From Paraburkholderia acidipaludis NBRC 101816 (lineage in GTDB: Bacteria; Pseudomonadota; Gammaproteobacteria; Burkholderiales; Burkholderiaceae), in NCBI RefSeq assembly GCF_000684975.1, contig NZ_BAXZ01000002.1:62001-126000 (forward strand): a stretch of DNA of 64,000 nucleotides. Reading direction: 5' to 3'. Both the position numbers and the translations under genes were made by a program. Shown piece after piece: positions 45,479 through 57,498 of the stretch. A model generated the notes under the pieces. The model saw only the letters and a program-made list of their open reading frames with translations, was not told the origin of the DNA and did not search any database. The number at the start of each line of letters is the position of its first letter. The stretch's first letter is position 1.

Positions 45479-45859
45479 TCAAGCGTCTGCCCGCGCGACC
45501 GGATGCGCGGCAAGCCATGCGCTTTCGTCGTCGTCGAATAAACGCGAACGCGTGAGAAAGCGCAGCCCCGTCGGCCGTTCGAGCGAGAACATGCCGCCGT
45601 TGCCGGGCACGGCGTCGATGATGAGCTGCGTGTGCTCCCAGTATTCGAACTGCGACGCGCTCATGTAGAACGGCATGCCGCCGATTTCGCCGAGCCGCAC
45701 GTCCGACATGCCGACCATGAACTCGCCGGCCGGAAAGCACATCGGCGCGCTGCCGTCGCAGCAGCCGCCGGATTGGTGAAAAAGCAGTGGGCCGTGCTCG
45801 TGCGCAAGCCCTTCGATCAGCGCGAGTGCGCTGGGTGTGGCGATGACGCGTTCAACCAT
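45479..45859 (-). CDS. DUF779 protein (aldehyde dehydrogenase-associated)
   Basis: 126 residues from ATG 45859. LLFHQSGGCCDGSAPMCFPAGEF with its Cys pair, and FYMSASQFEYWEHTQLIIDAVPG, are diagnostic of DUF779. The family nearly always accompanies ExaC-type aldehyde dehydrogenase genes, as here (83 bp downstream of that gene on the same strand). Role unknown, possibly metal- or redox-related. Confidence 0.9.
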   Translation of the reverse strand: MVERVIATPSALALIEGLAHEHGPLLFHQSGGCCDGSAPMCFPAGEFMVGMSDVRLGEIGGMPFYMSASQFEYWEHTQLIIDAVPGNGGMFSLERPTGLRFLTRSRLFDDDESAWLAAHPVARADA

Positions 45860-45942
45860 GCTGGCCTCGTTCCTTGCGTTGATATTCTGGAGGCAGACGG
45901 CGGGCGGCGCGCACAGCATCGGGCGCCCGCCCGCCTGCCCGC

Positions 45943-47463
<1,521 letters not shown>

Positions 47464-47757
47464 CGTCGTGCTCCTCTGTTCTCGATATCGATATGGACGG
47501 GCGCGGCGCACCGCGCAACCACGGGGCGCTAATGCGAGAACCGTGCCAACGCGCGCGACGCGGCGCCGCACCGAGGCGTAACGCGCCTGGGCGGGCGATG
47601 CACGGTGAGGGGAGCCGACGAGCGAGGGAGAGGGGTGCGTCGCAACTGAACAGTTTTGCGGCGCGCTGCTCAAAAACTGAACAGCGGGAACAGGAAGTTC
47701 TGCGCGCCGGCCGCGTTTGCTGTAGGCTTTGCGGCCGTTATCGTCAGGAGGAGCTAT

Positions 47758-47952
47758 ATGTCTGAATCGTTCGTTTGCCGCAACCAGTCGTGCGGCACGC
47801 CTTGGGAACAGGGCGACGTGGTTATCAAGAACGAAGGCCAGGGGCCGCTGTTTCGCTGCCCGCTATGCGGCGCGCGCAATTACCTCGAACAGTTCGAGGA
47901 CGACGAGGGCAACGTGGTTTACGAGCAGGTGGACGGCAAGCCGTTCCTGTGA
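47758..47952 (+). CDS. small zinc-ribbon protein
   Basis: 64 residues from ATG 47758 with a strong AGGAGGAG ribosome site. FVCRNQSCG...FRCPLCGARNYLEQFEDDEGN provides two Cys pairs (C-x4-C and C-x2-C) for zinc. No family name recalled; size and composition are those of a conserved small cytosolic protein. Confidence 0.75.
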   Translation: MSESFVCRNQSCGTPWEQGDVVIKNEGQGPLFRCPLCGARNYLEQFEDDEGNVVYEQVDGKPFL

Positions 47953-48145
47953 GTGCCGTGCAGCTGCGGGGCTGCGTCGGCCCAGCGCTATGGCGTGGCT
48001 GGCGGTCGGATCAACCAAAGGATTGCTAACGTTCGAGCTGCTGGCCAACCCTACCTATTCAACCTGATAGCTGGTGCGCGTACCGTGACGATCTAAAGTA
48101 GATCCATACGATAAGAAACTACGCTGTCGCCACGCGGGGTGAGCC

Positions 48146-48403
48146 ATGACATTCGTCGAACAGGAAATTGCGCACATCGCGCATGTGATGCCGCCGTCGC
48201 TGACGGGCGACTTCGAAACGCCGGTAATGGGCGTCTCGTACTGGCGCAAACGACTCTATACGCTGCTCAAGCAGAACCACCTCACACACGTCCAGCTCGC
48301 CACTGTGGACATGCTGCTGCGCCAGCTCGACGGCTTCGAGGCGCGCGGCCGCTGGTTGCCGCGGCGCGAAAAGAAGGCGTTTCGGGTTCGGGCGCTGGCT
48401 TGA
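48146..48403 (+). CDS. small conserved hypothetical protein
   Basis: 85 residues (MTFVEQEIAHIAHVMPPSLT start; SYWRKRLYTLLKQNHLTHVQLATVDMLLRQLDGFE in the middle). Mostly helical with a basic end. I have the impression it is common in Burkholderia-type genomes, but no function is known to me. A GGGTGAG ribosome site precedes the ATG. Confidence 0.65.
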   Translation: MTFVEQEIAHIAHVMPPSLTGDFETPVMGVSYWRKRLYTLLKQNHLTHVQLATVDMLLRQLDGFEARGRWLPRREKKAFRVRALA

Positions 48404-48488
48404 GTGCGCGGGTGCTGTTGGTCGGTTTTGCTAGCGGCGCTGAGCCTGCTGAGGTTCCCTCGGTTTTTCGCCTTCCAAGGGTCCCGAG

Positions 48489-48795
48489 TTATGCAACTGC
48501 ATCCTTGGTCTGCTGAGCCTTGATCCAGTCCCGAAGGAACTGCTCGGGAGAAACGAGGCCGAGAGACGAATGGCGACGACTGCGGTTGTAAAACACTTCG
48601 ATGTATTCGAACAGATCGGCCTTCGCGTCCTGATGCGTCCGATAGCGCGTGGCGTGAACCCGCTCGTTCTTCAAGCTGTTGAAGAAGCTTTCCGTCGGGG
48701 CGTTGTCCCAACAATTTCCCTTGCGGCTCATCGAGCAGCGCATACCGTAGTTGGCCAGTTTGCGCTGGAACTCGTGACTCGCGTACCAGTGAGCG
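48489..48795 (-). pseudogene. IS3-family transposase OrfB, 3' remnant
   Basis: The minus strand reads HWYASHEFQRKLANYGMRCS followed by MSRKGNCWDNAPTESFFNSLKNE (with the last catalytic Glu), YIEVFYNRSRRHSSLG and SPEQFLRDW, ending at a TAA. This is the end of an IS3-type integrase core; a stop codon at about 48796 cuts it off upstream and no OrfA remains. No terminal inverted repeats were identified. Confidence 0.85.
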
Positions 48796-48890
48796 AACTA
48801 ACGGCGAATGGCACGCTCGCATCAATCGTCGCGGAACCGGTCGCGCGCGACGTGCACTGAGGTTGCGGGTGGCGCGGACGGGGGCGTCCT

Positions 48891-49757
48891 TTATGCCATG
48901 GCATTCGCCGCAGGCACGGACCTGAACGCGCTGACTAGCGTACGCAGCGCTGCTCGCACCTGCAAGTCGCGGGTCGCAGAATAAAGCACGACGTCGCGCG
49001 GCGGCAAAGGCGGCAGACGCAGGCGCGGGCCGACGTCCTCCGTGCCGACCGGCGCAACGCGGCGGGCCAGCGGCGCGACCGCAAGGCCCGCCTGTGCGGC
49101 TGCTGCGAGCGCCGCGATACCGCCCCCGACGAAGACCTCGACCCATGGAACGCAGGCCGCCTGCAACGCGCCGATCGCCATCGCGCGGACCCTGCACGGT
49201 GCGGCTTGGGTCGCGATACGCAACGGTTCGCCGTCATGTTGGGTCCAGCCTGGCGCTGCCATCCAGCCGAATGGCTCGGCCTGCAGCGTATCGCCGTCGC
49301 GGCGGCTATCATCGTGGCGCAGCACCAGCGCTGCGTCGAGCGCCCCGCGGTCGAAATCTGCCTCGACATCGCGCGAGCTTGCAACGCGTAGCTCGACCAG
49401 CAGCCCCGGGTCGGCCCGATGTACGTGCCGCAGCAGGAGCGGTAAATCCGGCCCGACAATGTGATGGCTGATGCCGACCTTCAGCGTCGCGCGCTCACGC
49501 ATTAGCACGCTGATCGTGTCGTCATGCACCTGAAGAAGAGTCCGCGCGGCCTGCAGGAAGATCTCGCCCTTCGGCGAGAGTCGCACCATCCGCAGAGTGC
49601 GCTCGATCAAACGGTGGCCGAGCCGCTCCTCTAGCCGCTTCAGCTTTAGACTGACCGTCGACTGCGTGCTATCCAGTACATCGGCCGCGCGCGTGAAGCT
49701 ACGTAAATCGGCGACCAGCACGAACGCCTGTACCGCTTCGAGATCGAGTGTCTTCAT
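48891..49757 (-). CDS. LysR-family transcriptional regulator
   Basis: 288 residues from ATG 49757. N-terminal winged helix: LEAVQAFVLVADLRSFTRAADVLDSTQSTVSLKLKRLEERLGHRLIERTLRMVRLSPKGE; the C-terminal part is the periplasmic-binding-like effector domain. It is divergent from the DUF4865 gene across a 615-bp gap and most likely regulates that gene, as is usual for LysR proteins. Confidence 0.9.
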   Translation of the reverse strand: MKTLDLEAVQAFVLVADLRSFTRAADVLDSTQSTVSLKLKRLEERLGHRLIERTLRMVRLSPKGEIFLQAARTLLQVHDDTISVLMRERATLKVGISHHIVGPDLPLLLRHVHRADPGLLVELRVASSRDVEADFDRGALDAALVLRHDDSRRDGDTLQAEPFGWMAAPGWTQHDGEPLRIATQAAPCRVRAMAIGALQAACVPWVEVFVGGGIAALAAAAQAGLAVAPLARRVAPVGTEDVGPRLRLPPLPPRDVVLYSATRDLQVRAALRTLVSAFRSVPAANAMA

Positions 49758-50372
49758 GGGGATTCGTTTATTTTTGCCGCCGTTGAGACACGGCAGGGCC
49801 CGTTTTCTGCCGTCGCACAAAATGCCACGTTAGCGTCATCCGACTGCCTTGACAAGCAGGTGCCACGCCCTTGGCGCAAGGAATCGCGACGCGTATCCGC
49901 CCGAATCCGTTATCAACCCGGGCACTGTGCGGGCGCCGTCTGGCCGGCATCATGCTCGCTACCGCTCTCCTCGGCTCGCCCCGCACGCAATAGCTCACAT
50001 GCCCGTGGTACCTGGTTGCGACAATGACAATGCCAGCGGCAGCATAAAGGCGCCGAGCGCGTCTGCTACGCCGGCATGATCGCGTAGCGCGCCGACGGCA
50101 AACGCCGCAAGGCGACACTGCTCGAGGTGCTCACACGTGACGAAAACGAGGCTAGGCCTCTCGATCGTGCGAACTGTGCTCCGGGCGTACAACTGCTCAG
50201 CATTGCGTACGCGGCGCCCGCAATGCGCCGCTTGCATCGTGCCGCTAGACGACATGCGTGCGACAGCGATACGAATTCTTCATCGCTGAAATACGCGATC
50301 GCGAATTGAGGCGCGCGCAGGCCGTTTGCTACCGTGGTCGTCCGACACTCTGCTGAGCAAAGGAGCCAGATC
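49758..50372. other. intergenic control region between LysR and DUF4865 genes
   Basis: No gene recognised. It should contain the two divergent promoters and the LysR binding site; I did not find a clear T-N11-A palindrome to point to. Confidence 0.4.
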
Positions 50373-51029
50373 ATGCTGATCAAGCAATACGAACACCGCC
50401 TGCCGTTCGACTACAACATCGACCAAATCCGCGCGCGCGGTCGGGAGCGCGGCGCGAAATGGGACGATGCGCAGGGTCTCGCGTTCAAGGCATTCGCTCT
50501 GCGCGAGCGCGGCAAGCACGGCGCGCCGCATCATGCGTATACGTCGATCTACCTTTGGTTAGCGGAGGACGCAGCTGCCGATTTCGTCACCGGTCCGCGC
50601 TTCCAGCCAGTGCTCGATTCGTTCGGACGCCCCACGATTCGCACTTGGCTACCGATCTCGGTGCAGATCGGCGACGTGCATCGACACGCGCTCGCGATCT
50701 ACAAGCACGAGTTCGAACTCGACGAACGCACCGATCTAGTCGCGCTGCGCAAGTCGGAGGCGATCCGTGCGGACAGCCTCGCTGGGCAGCCGAATAACAT
50801 CGCCGCAATCGTCGGTATCGATGTGACGACGTGGAAGCTGGTACGCTTTGAGATCAGCGCGGCGCCGCTGAGCGAACCCGAGGTGGGAATCGGCTACGAG
50901 ATCGCGTATCTGGCCGCGCCCGGCTGGCGCGGAACGACGGCGGCGGACGGAGATGCTGCGGAACACACGCAAACGAAGCGCGCGGTCAAGACATCTGCTG
51001 CTCTCATGAATGGTGGTTCCCGGATTTAG
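50373..51029 (+). CDS. DUF4865 protein
   Basis: 218 residues from ATG 50373 with AAAGGAG upstream. MLIKQYEHRLPFDYNIDQIR, GAKWDDAQGLAFKAFALRERGKHGAPHHAYTSIYLWL and FVTGPRFQPVLDSFGRPTIRTWL follow the DUF4865 pattern, a dimeric alpha-beta barrel-like family commonly next to LysR regulators. Function unknown; possibly small-molecule turnover under control of the neighbouring LysR. Confidence 0.8.
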   Translation: MLIKQYEHRLPFDYNIDQIRARGRERGAKWDDAQGLAFKAFALRERGKHGAPHHAYTSIYLWLAEDAAADFVTGPRFQPVLDSFGRPTIRTWLPISVQIGDVHRHALAIYKHEFELDERTDLVALRKSEAIRADSLAGQPNNIAAIVGIDVTTWKLVRFEISAAPLSEPEVGIGYEIAYLAAPGWRGTTAADGDAAEHTQTKRAVKTSAALMNGGSRI

Positions 51030-51609
51030 ATTTTGAAAAGCGGGGTGGCGTCAATCGGTCTTCATCGGTGCCGTTCACAAAGCGGCAACCTGTCGGACGT
51101 TCGAAAGTCGACGACGTGCTGAAAGTGGTTGTCCAGTCGATTTCCTAGGTTTGCCGTACGGGGGGGCTCAGCAAACGGGTCCGTCGCCCAACGCAGCGCG
51201 TCACCATTGGTTGCCCCTCGGTTATTGGCAGCGGGATTCGTGACCGGTGCTGAAGCGCCGCAGCGTTGTCCGAGGCATGATGTAATACTGGGCCATATCG
51301 TTCGACTCGGGCTAAAATATCAACCTAGTCCGCTGTTGATACGATGAGCGGCTGCCGACGCGCGAGGAAAACCAGCAAATATGTCAATTTTTGGTTGGTA
51401 TGTGGCCTCGCTGCTTCGATGGATAGCCTTGATGGGTATGGTGTTGACGGACGTGTTCAAGTCCTGCTGCATCCGAGCGGGTTCCAAGGAGGAACCCGCT
51501 TTTTTTTGTTCTACAAAGGCGACCGTGCTCTAGAATCAGACGGATTTGCCGAAGCGTGGGGTTCGTCGATTCTCACGCTGGCTGGACCGACCTTAGGATT
51601 GGTAGAAAA
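51030..51609. other. gap holding a terminator
   Basis: No reliable gene. A 50-codon ORF at 51381-51533 starts with a hydrophobic stretch but its coding sequence runs through the terminator at 51476-51508, so I do not accept it as a gene. Confidence 0.4.
51476..51508 (+). terminator. Rho-independent terminator
   Basis: Perfect 10-bp stem AGCGGGTTCC / GGAACCCGCT with loop AAGGA and a run of about eight T. It separates the metabolic block from the restriction-modification region. Confidence 0.85.
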
Positions 51610-54210
51610 ATGTCAAAGTCCGCAAACGAGACCGAAACAGTCATCAAACGCATCCTTCCCTATTTGTAGAGGCGAGGCTATGAGATCGCGACGGACCTCC
51701 ATTTCGAGACTGCAGCGTCTTCATCGGACCGCTATGAGGCTGGATTTGTTGATATTCTGGTCTGGCCGAACGACAAGACGTATCCGAAGGGTAAACCTGC
51801 GTTTCTGATCGAAGCAAAACGGATTGCCAAGAAGCTTTCCGAGCAGGACAAAAAGCAGGCACTTGGATATGCGCGCGCTGACGGCTACGACGTTCCGTTT
51901 GTCGTTGTTTGCAACGGAGCCGAAATCCGCTCTTACAATGCGAAGACGGGGGAGCCAATTCAGTGGAATGGCAAGCTGTCGTCCAAGATTCCTGCCAAGA
52001 GTCAACTTAAGTCTGTCCTGAAAGATTTCAAGACGGACCCGCAGGCCGTGCGCATCGAGCTTCCCGGGGAGGATGGTCCGCTGGACGGATCATCCGCACT
52101 GCCTTTCCGGCCGAGCCTGCCGTTGCGGCAGTTGAACGCACTATTCTCCCGATGCCATGACGCCATTCGCAAGAACGAGAAGGACGAGAATCACGTTTTT
52201 GACGACTTTTCCAAACTGCTGTTCCTCAAGTTGCTAGAGGAGAAGGCCGATACCGAAGAGGGCTTCAATTTACCTTACAGCTATACTTTCCACGAGCTGG
52301 CGACGTTGGCCGACGCCAAAGCAGATCAAGTCCAAAGCGCGATTCTGGACATGATCAAGAAGATTCGCACCGACAAGTCCTATGGCGACGTTTTAGCGAA
52401 TCCGATCCACCTGAAAGTCGCAAAAACGTTTCTATATCTAGTTCGTCAACTTGCAGCAGTTAATTTCACCGATAGCACTACAGATTCAAAAGGCGCCGCG
52501 TTTGAATACTTTGTTCGCGCGACGCTGAAGGGCAAGAAGCTCGGTCAATACTTTACGCCGCGGCCCCTTGTTCGCCTCATGTCTGCACTCGTAGGACAGG
52601 AGAAGATCATGAATGCCCTTCTGTCTGGTTCGACGCCACCGAAGGTGCTTGACCCTGCGTGCGGTACGGGTGGCTTTCTAGTGTATTTGATGGGGGATGG
52701 CCTCAAGAGTGCGAATCAGAAACTTGCAGACCGACTAATTAGCGCGGCGACGCATAGCGAACTGGTTAGAAAAATCCGACAGCAAGTATTTTTTGGCTCC
52801 GATGCCAACGAGGGCGTGGCATGCGCGGCCAAAATGAACATGATCGTCGCCGGCGACGGGCATTCGAACATTCAGCCTGAAAACAGCTTGGCGCATTCTG
52901 CAAAGAACTGGAATATTGAAAATCCAGATTGTGATTTCATTCTTACTAACCCGCCGTTCGGTACGTCCGAGAGCGGTGCATTGTCCGATAAGGACCTAGA
53001 ACAGTTCGAAATTCAAACAGCGAAGGGCCAACTTCTGTTCCTGCAAAAGATGGTCCTCTCTACTCGCCGCGGTGGAGAGATTTGCACCGTTATCGATGAG
53101 GGCGTTCTGAACACCGACACGGCCGCGCCGATACGCAAATGGCTTCTGAGCAAAGCTAAGTTGTTGGCAGTAGTGCGTCTCCCTGATGAAACATTCCGTC
53201 CCAACAAGATCAACGTTCGATCAAGTGTTCTTTATCTGCAGCGAATGACGGAGGATGAGGAGGAAATTTCTGACGACATCAAGTACCCGATCGCCTTTTG
53301 CGACATCGAAACGTTCGGTATGGATGGCGCTGGGGACATCGCACGCAATTTCGACTTGGACCTTCTCATTGATTCAGTCGGCAAGAATATCCTACGAAAT
53401 GGTCGCGCTCGAAGCGGAAAATACTGGTCCGTTTTTGATGTCCAAGTGGCCAAGATTCGCGCAGATAAAGCTTCTCGATTCGATGTGAAGTATTGGCGGC
53501 CCGGCGTGACCAACACCATGAAGGAAATCGTTGCCGCCAATGGAAAGACGATCAAGGAACTGAACACGATTCCGACCGCCAGAGGGACAAGTCCCAGTGC
53601 TGACGCCTACGTTGACGCAGCCGATGGCTTTGCATTGGTAATCAAGGCGGGCAGCAACATATCGCGATATGGTGAACTGATCGTTGACGGTGACTACATC
53701 GAGAAAAGCCTTTTCGACGAGTATGCAGAAAAGGCGCGGGCGCAAAAGCGCAATCTCAACCTGATTCGACCCGGCGATGTCTTGGTTTCCTCGACTGGCG
53801 ATGGAACTCTGGGCAAGTGCTGCGTGTACCGCCCCATGATGGACGAAGTTTCCGGCGAGGCTGCGCCCACCGCAGCGATCGCCGAAGGCCACGTTGCAAT
53901 TATTCGAGTCGATCCGAACGTAATTTGGCCAGAGTACCTGTGCGATTACTTGCGCGTGGGCTTCGGTGCCCAGCAGATTGAGCGGTTCTACACGGGTTCA
54001 ACGGGGATGATCGAGCTAACCCCCGCTGCGCTCGACGAGGTAGTTGTCAATCTACTCTCCGGTGTTGAAGAGCAAAAGCGATACTCCGATGCTCTCCGAC
54101 TGGGAGAGGCTAAGGCACGCACCACATCGGAGCGGGCTGCAACGGAGATGAGCGCCGCATTGGATGCATTTCGAAGTGGAACGAGCAAGCTTCTCGAGCT
54201 AACTTCTTAG
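51610..54210 (+). pseudogene. single-chain restriction nuclease-methylase-specificity protein with an amber codon
   Basis: From ATG 51610 the frame reads MSKSANETETVIKRILPYL, then TAG (51667-51669), then continues in the same frame to 54210 (866 codons). After the stop comes RRGYEIATDLHFET, VDILVWP and FLIEAKR, the D...E.K core of an HsdR N-terminal nuclease domain. Next are the N6-methylase domain with LDPACGTGGFL (motif I) and LTNPPFG (motif IV), and an HsdS-like recognition domain. A single GAG-to-TAG change explains the stop. The only convenient restart, GTG 52048, would give a 720-residue methylase-specificity protein without the nuclease: modification without restriction. Confidence 0.85.
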
Positions 54211-54545
54211 CCGCGTGCTTTTCGGCAGCCTGACCCGATGCCTGCACAGCCGGTTCGGCGCGCTTTACAAGGTCGAAGAGCTGTTCCGCGGCAAAACCCA
54301 CCGGATGAACGTCACGTGTGCCGCCGGGAACACGCCGATTATTGCTCGATCGACTGCATGCGTGACTTACCGCCACGTTCGAGACGCTCTCGCGCAAAGG
54401 CGACGCCCGATTGTCGGATTTGCGGCTCATGCGAATGACGCTTGATAGTCGGCTACCAGGGTTGGCAGGACAGGGCTCGTGCAGATCAGAATTAGAAAGG
54501 ACGCGTATTGGCGAGGGCAAATATAAAACAATGCGGATTCTGACC
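54211..54545. other. gap without a recognisable gene
   Basis: Short open frames on both strands show no family features. It lies between the ends of two convergent restriction genes; no terminator with a clear T tract was found. Confidence 0.4.
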
Positions 54546-55782
54546 TCAATTCCCTTGGCGTTCGCGAACAAGGGCAGTAAAGCTGGTCACGTCCATTAGC
54601 CATGCCTGCTGTTGCGGCGTGTATGTGTTGTGCAACCCGCGCGGCAGTACGAGCTGCAGGCGCTTAGCGGCCATCTCATCAGTCTGGTTCGTGGATATGG
54701 CCGTCTCAAGCGTCAACAAGTGTTTATTGGCGATCTTGTCCGCTTCGGCGAGCACCTGTCGCCACCGGTCTTTGCACGTCGATTTAACACCAAGCATGGT
54801 TAGCCGAAGTGGGTCGAAATCGGGATTGTGATAGGCCGCACTTCCTGGAAAGAGAAAATCCGGCTTGGCCTTGTTCTCTGTGACGGCGGTACGGGTGTAC
54901 TGGATGCCGCACCCGATAAACATATGTTCGAGGTGATTTTCCAGTGCGAGGCCGACGCGACTTTTGCGCCGGTTCTGCACAGACAAGGAAAATGAAAGGA
55001 AGCCGTCCACGTCGACCGGGGCCTGTGCTTCGCCCGAAAAACCCTTCGAAAGCCTGTCCGCAATGAGGTAGCGCTCAAGCGTACGGAAAAGGATTTCCTC
55101 CCGTTCCATCCACGCCATCAGTACCGCATCCTGGTCCTCCCGCGGATCAAGGTCGTTGAGGGTCAAGCGGGCATACGCGGAAAAATCGCGGGTTTTCGGG
55201 AACACCCCGCCAAACTTTTCGAGCATGGTGTCGAGGTAAGTTTCGGCGGTCGTCTCAACGACGATGCCTATGTTTTCGAGAATGAACCGTGACGCGAACT
55301 CGATGCGGTCCTGCTCGGTTTCCAGTTCGCTCTTGACCGAGAAGCCCGGGTGCGCGAGGTCCACGAAGCCAAAGAGCCATTCAATCTGACGAGACACGCT
55401 CGACCCGTTTTCGGCGATCACAACCAGCAAACCTTCATCACGCCGTTTTGCGATGACGAAAAGGTCCCCCCTCGGCCGCGTTGAGTGACACAGTGGTTGT
55501 AGGGAAGTAAAAACGATATTCAGCGGCGCGGTGCGGCTGATCTTTCCGGCTGTCGTACAGCGTGAGAAATGCATCCTCCACGATCGGATCGGGATCTTCG
55601 TCCGTCAGGTACAGGAAGCGCGCGGGCATACGCGTTTTTTCGCTCGGACGTCCGATGAAATCCAGCATCCGCCTGGTGGCGTTGTATTCGTGCTGGTTTG
55701 AACGCGTCTCATCGGCTTCGACGGCTGAAAGGCGCTTCGCTGCAACGCCTTCGAAATACTCTGACAGGTATCCGGCTCTCAT
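54546..55782 (-). pseudogene. EcoRII-type restriction endonuclease, frameshifted
   Basis: The N-terminal part (55782 to about 55470; MRAGYLSEYFEGVAAKRLSA, ARFLYLTDEDPDPIVED, YRFYFPTTTVSLNAAEGG) and the C-terminal part (to 54546; DLFVIAKRRDEGLLVVIAEN, KPDFLFPGSAAYHNPDFDPL, RLTMLGVKSTCKDRWRQVL, KHLLTLE) lie in different frames. They join at a run of six G (plus-strand 55466-55471); with five G the frame reads NAAEGDLFVIAKR without a break. The catalytic domain with K-S-T-C-K is that of EcoRII, which cuts before CCWGG. So one inserted G disables the enzyme, or the run is phase-variable or misread. It overlaps vsr at its 5' end. Confidence 0.85.
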
Positions 55783-56224
55783 CCCCGCTGCTCCGTATAT
55801 GGGTCGTCACTGCGGAGCCACGTGCGAGTCTCTCCGCGACGCCTTCGATATTCTTGTCTGCCCCTCTCAGCGCGCATTCCCAGACAACGCCCACTCGCCA
55901 CCCGTCATCGAGCAAAGACTTGCAGGCCCTTGCATCGTTGCCTTGGTTGTGGGCGATTTTCTCGCGCCAGAAGTCTGGCCTGGTTGCCGGCCACTTGAAC
56001 AGGGGGCAGTCGTGGCCATGCCAGAAACAACCGTGAATGAAGATAACGGCGCGGTAACGCGGGAGAACAATATCAGGTTTGCCGGGAAGATCGCGCACAT
56101 GGAGACGGAAGCGGAACCCGAGCTTGTGGAGCTGCCGGTGAACAAGAATTTCCGGCTTGGTGTTGCGCCCCCGTATACCGGCCATCATCCGGCTACGGGT
56201 GGCGCTGTCCACCACATCGACCAT
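55709..56224 (-). CDS. vsr: very short patch repair endonuclease
   Basis: 171 residues. DSATRSRMMAGIRGRNTKPE, GKPDIVLPRYRAVIFIHGCF (D51) and WHGHDC with the zinc and active-site residues, and WRVGVVWECALRG, are diagnostic of Vsr. It nicks T:G mismatches arising from deamination of 5-methylcytosine, the product of the adjacent methylase. The ATG shares one base with the methylase stop. The last 30 residues overlap the restriction gene and exceed the usual Vsr length. Confidence 0.95.
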   Translation of the reverse strand: MVDVVDSATRSRMMAGIRGRNTKPEILVHRQLHKLGFRFRLHVRDLPGKPDIVLPRYRAVIFIHGCFWHGHDCPLFKWPATRPDFWREKIAHNQGNDARACKSLLDDGWRVGVVWECALRGADKNIEGVAERLARGSAVTTHIRSSGDESRIPVRVFRRRCSEAPFSRRSR

Positions 56225-57498
56225 CAGGTGAACAACGGAAGGGTGAGCGGCGTGCCGTCGCGTTCATGCGCAATTAGCGCCTGAATGGACGGAACCATTA
56301 GCCGCGCTACTTCCCTGATCACCGGCATGACGACGCTGTTTCCGAACTGCCGGTACGCTTGCGTGTCACTGACCGGAATTCGGAACTCATCGGGGAATCC
56401 CATCAGGCGGGCACACTCGCGTGGTGTCAGGCGCCGCGGGCGCTTCGACTTGCCTTGATAGACCAGGATTTCTGACCCGTCCTTGTGATATCGGGCCGAC
56501 AGCGTGCGTGTGACGCTATCCGGGTACGCCATGCCAAATCCAAAACCGTTACCGGCAGCGCGATGTTTTTCCGCATACGCTTGCAGGTACTCCCACAGCT
56601 TCGGTGTCAGGGTGTATTTGGGCTGCACGATGCGCTTCTCGTGATTAAAGAAGCGATCTCCGTCGTGAGACAGAACCGGCTCGCTTCCGTCCGTCTTGTG
56701 CAGGATGGACGCGAGACGTGGTCCCTCGGTAGGGAGTTGCAGGTTGTCCCACGAAAAGCCGGTCTTTTCGCGAAAGCCGACGATGATAATCCGCTCCCGG
56801 TGCTGTGGCGTGAAATGACCACCATCAATGACCTTGCAATGCACGTCATAGCCCAGCTCATCACGCAGCGTTTCCTGAATAACCTTGAAGGTGTTGCCCT
56901 TGTCGTGCGACACGAGGTTCTTCACGTTTTCCAGCAGGAACGCCTTCGGGCGTTTCGCGGCGATGATCTGTGCCACGTTGAAAAAGAGCGTGCCCTGTGT
57001 TGTGCATTCGAAGCCATGGGGTCGGCCCAGCGAGTTTTTCTTGCTCACGCCCGCGATGCTAAAAGGCTGGCAGGGAAAGCCACCGAGCAGAACATCATGG
57101 TCGGGAACGTCTTCGAGCGGAAACGGCACGATGTCGCCTACGAACGGATGCCGGTCGCCGAAATTTTCAAGATATGTCTTTTTTGAAAAGTCGTTCCATT
57201 CGCTCGTAAATACGCAGTGACCTCCGTGGCTCTCGAATCCCATACGGATGCCGCCGATGCCAGCGAACAGGTCGATAAAGCTGAAACCGTCCTGAGTTTC
57301 GGTGCCACCACCAAGCGGCGCTGCCTGCAACAGCATGTTGCGAAGCGACGCCTCCAGCATCGTCGGGCAGCGCGTCTCACCCTTTTCCCACCGCCGAACG
57401 GTTTTCGGGTCCATACCGACGTGCTCAGCGATCTGTTTTTGAGTGAAACCCCGGTCTCGTACATGTTTAAGCAATTGGAGCGACTGGGCTTGGGTCAT
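56224..57498 (-). CDS. DNA cytosine-5 methyltransferase, Dcm/EcoRII-like with N-terminal HTH
   Basis: 424 residues from ATG 57498 (AGAGG upstream; the longer open frame to 57822 has no ribosome site). N-terminal helix-turn-helix FTQKQIAEHVGMDPKTVRRWEKGE probably autoregulates the operon, as in EcoRII-type methylases. Catalytic motifs: FIDLFAGIGGIRMGF (I), GGFPCQPFSIAG (IV, nucleophile C143), FLLENVKNL (VI), QHRERIIIVGF (VIII) and YRQFGNSVVMPV (X). Neighbouring vsr and EcoRII-like genes suggest CCWGG as the target. The methylase looks intact while its nuclease is broken. Confidence 0.92.
   Translation of the reverse strand: MTQAQSLQLLKHVRDRGFTQKQIAEHVGMDPKTVRRWEKGETRCPTMLEASLRNMLLQAAPLGGGTETQDGFSFIDLFAGIGGIRMGFESHGGHCVFTSEWNDFSKKTYLENFGDRHPFVGDIVPFPLEDVPDHDVLLGGFPCQPFSIAGVSKKNSLGRPHGFECTTQGTLFFNVAQIIAAKRPKAFLLENVKNLVSHDKGNTFKVIQETLRDELGYDVHCKVIDGGHFTPQHRERIIIVGFREKTGFSWDNLQLPTEGPRLASILHKTDGSEPVLSHDGDRFFNHEKRIVQPKYTLTPKLWEYLQAYAEKHRAAGNGFGFGMAYPDSVTRTLSARYHKDGSEILVYQGKSKRPRRLTPRECARLMGFPDEFRIPVSDTQAYRQFGNSVVMPVIREVARLMVPSIQALIAHERDGTPLTLPLFT

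Noticed and set aside
51381..51533. 50-codon ORF with a hydrophobic N-terminus
   Set aside because: Its coding sequence passes through a strong terminator, so the transcript would end before the stop codon.
54215..54445. 76-codon plus-strand ORF after the single-chain RM gene
   Set aside because: No ribosome site, no recognisable pattern, overlaps nothing conserved.
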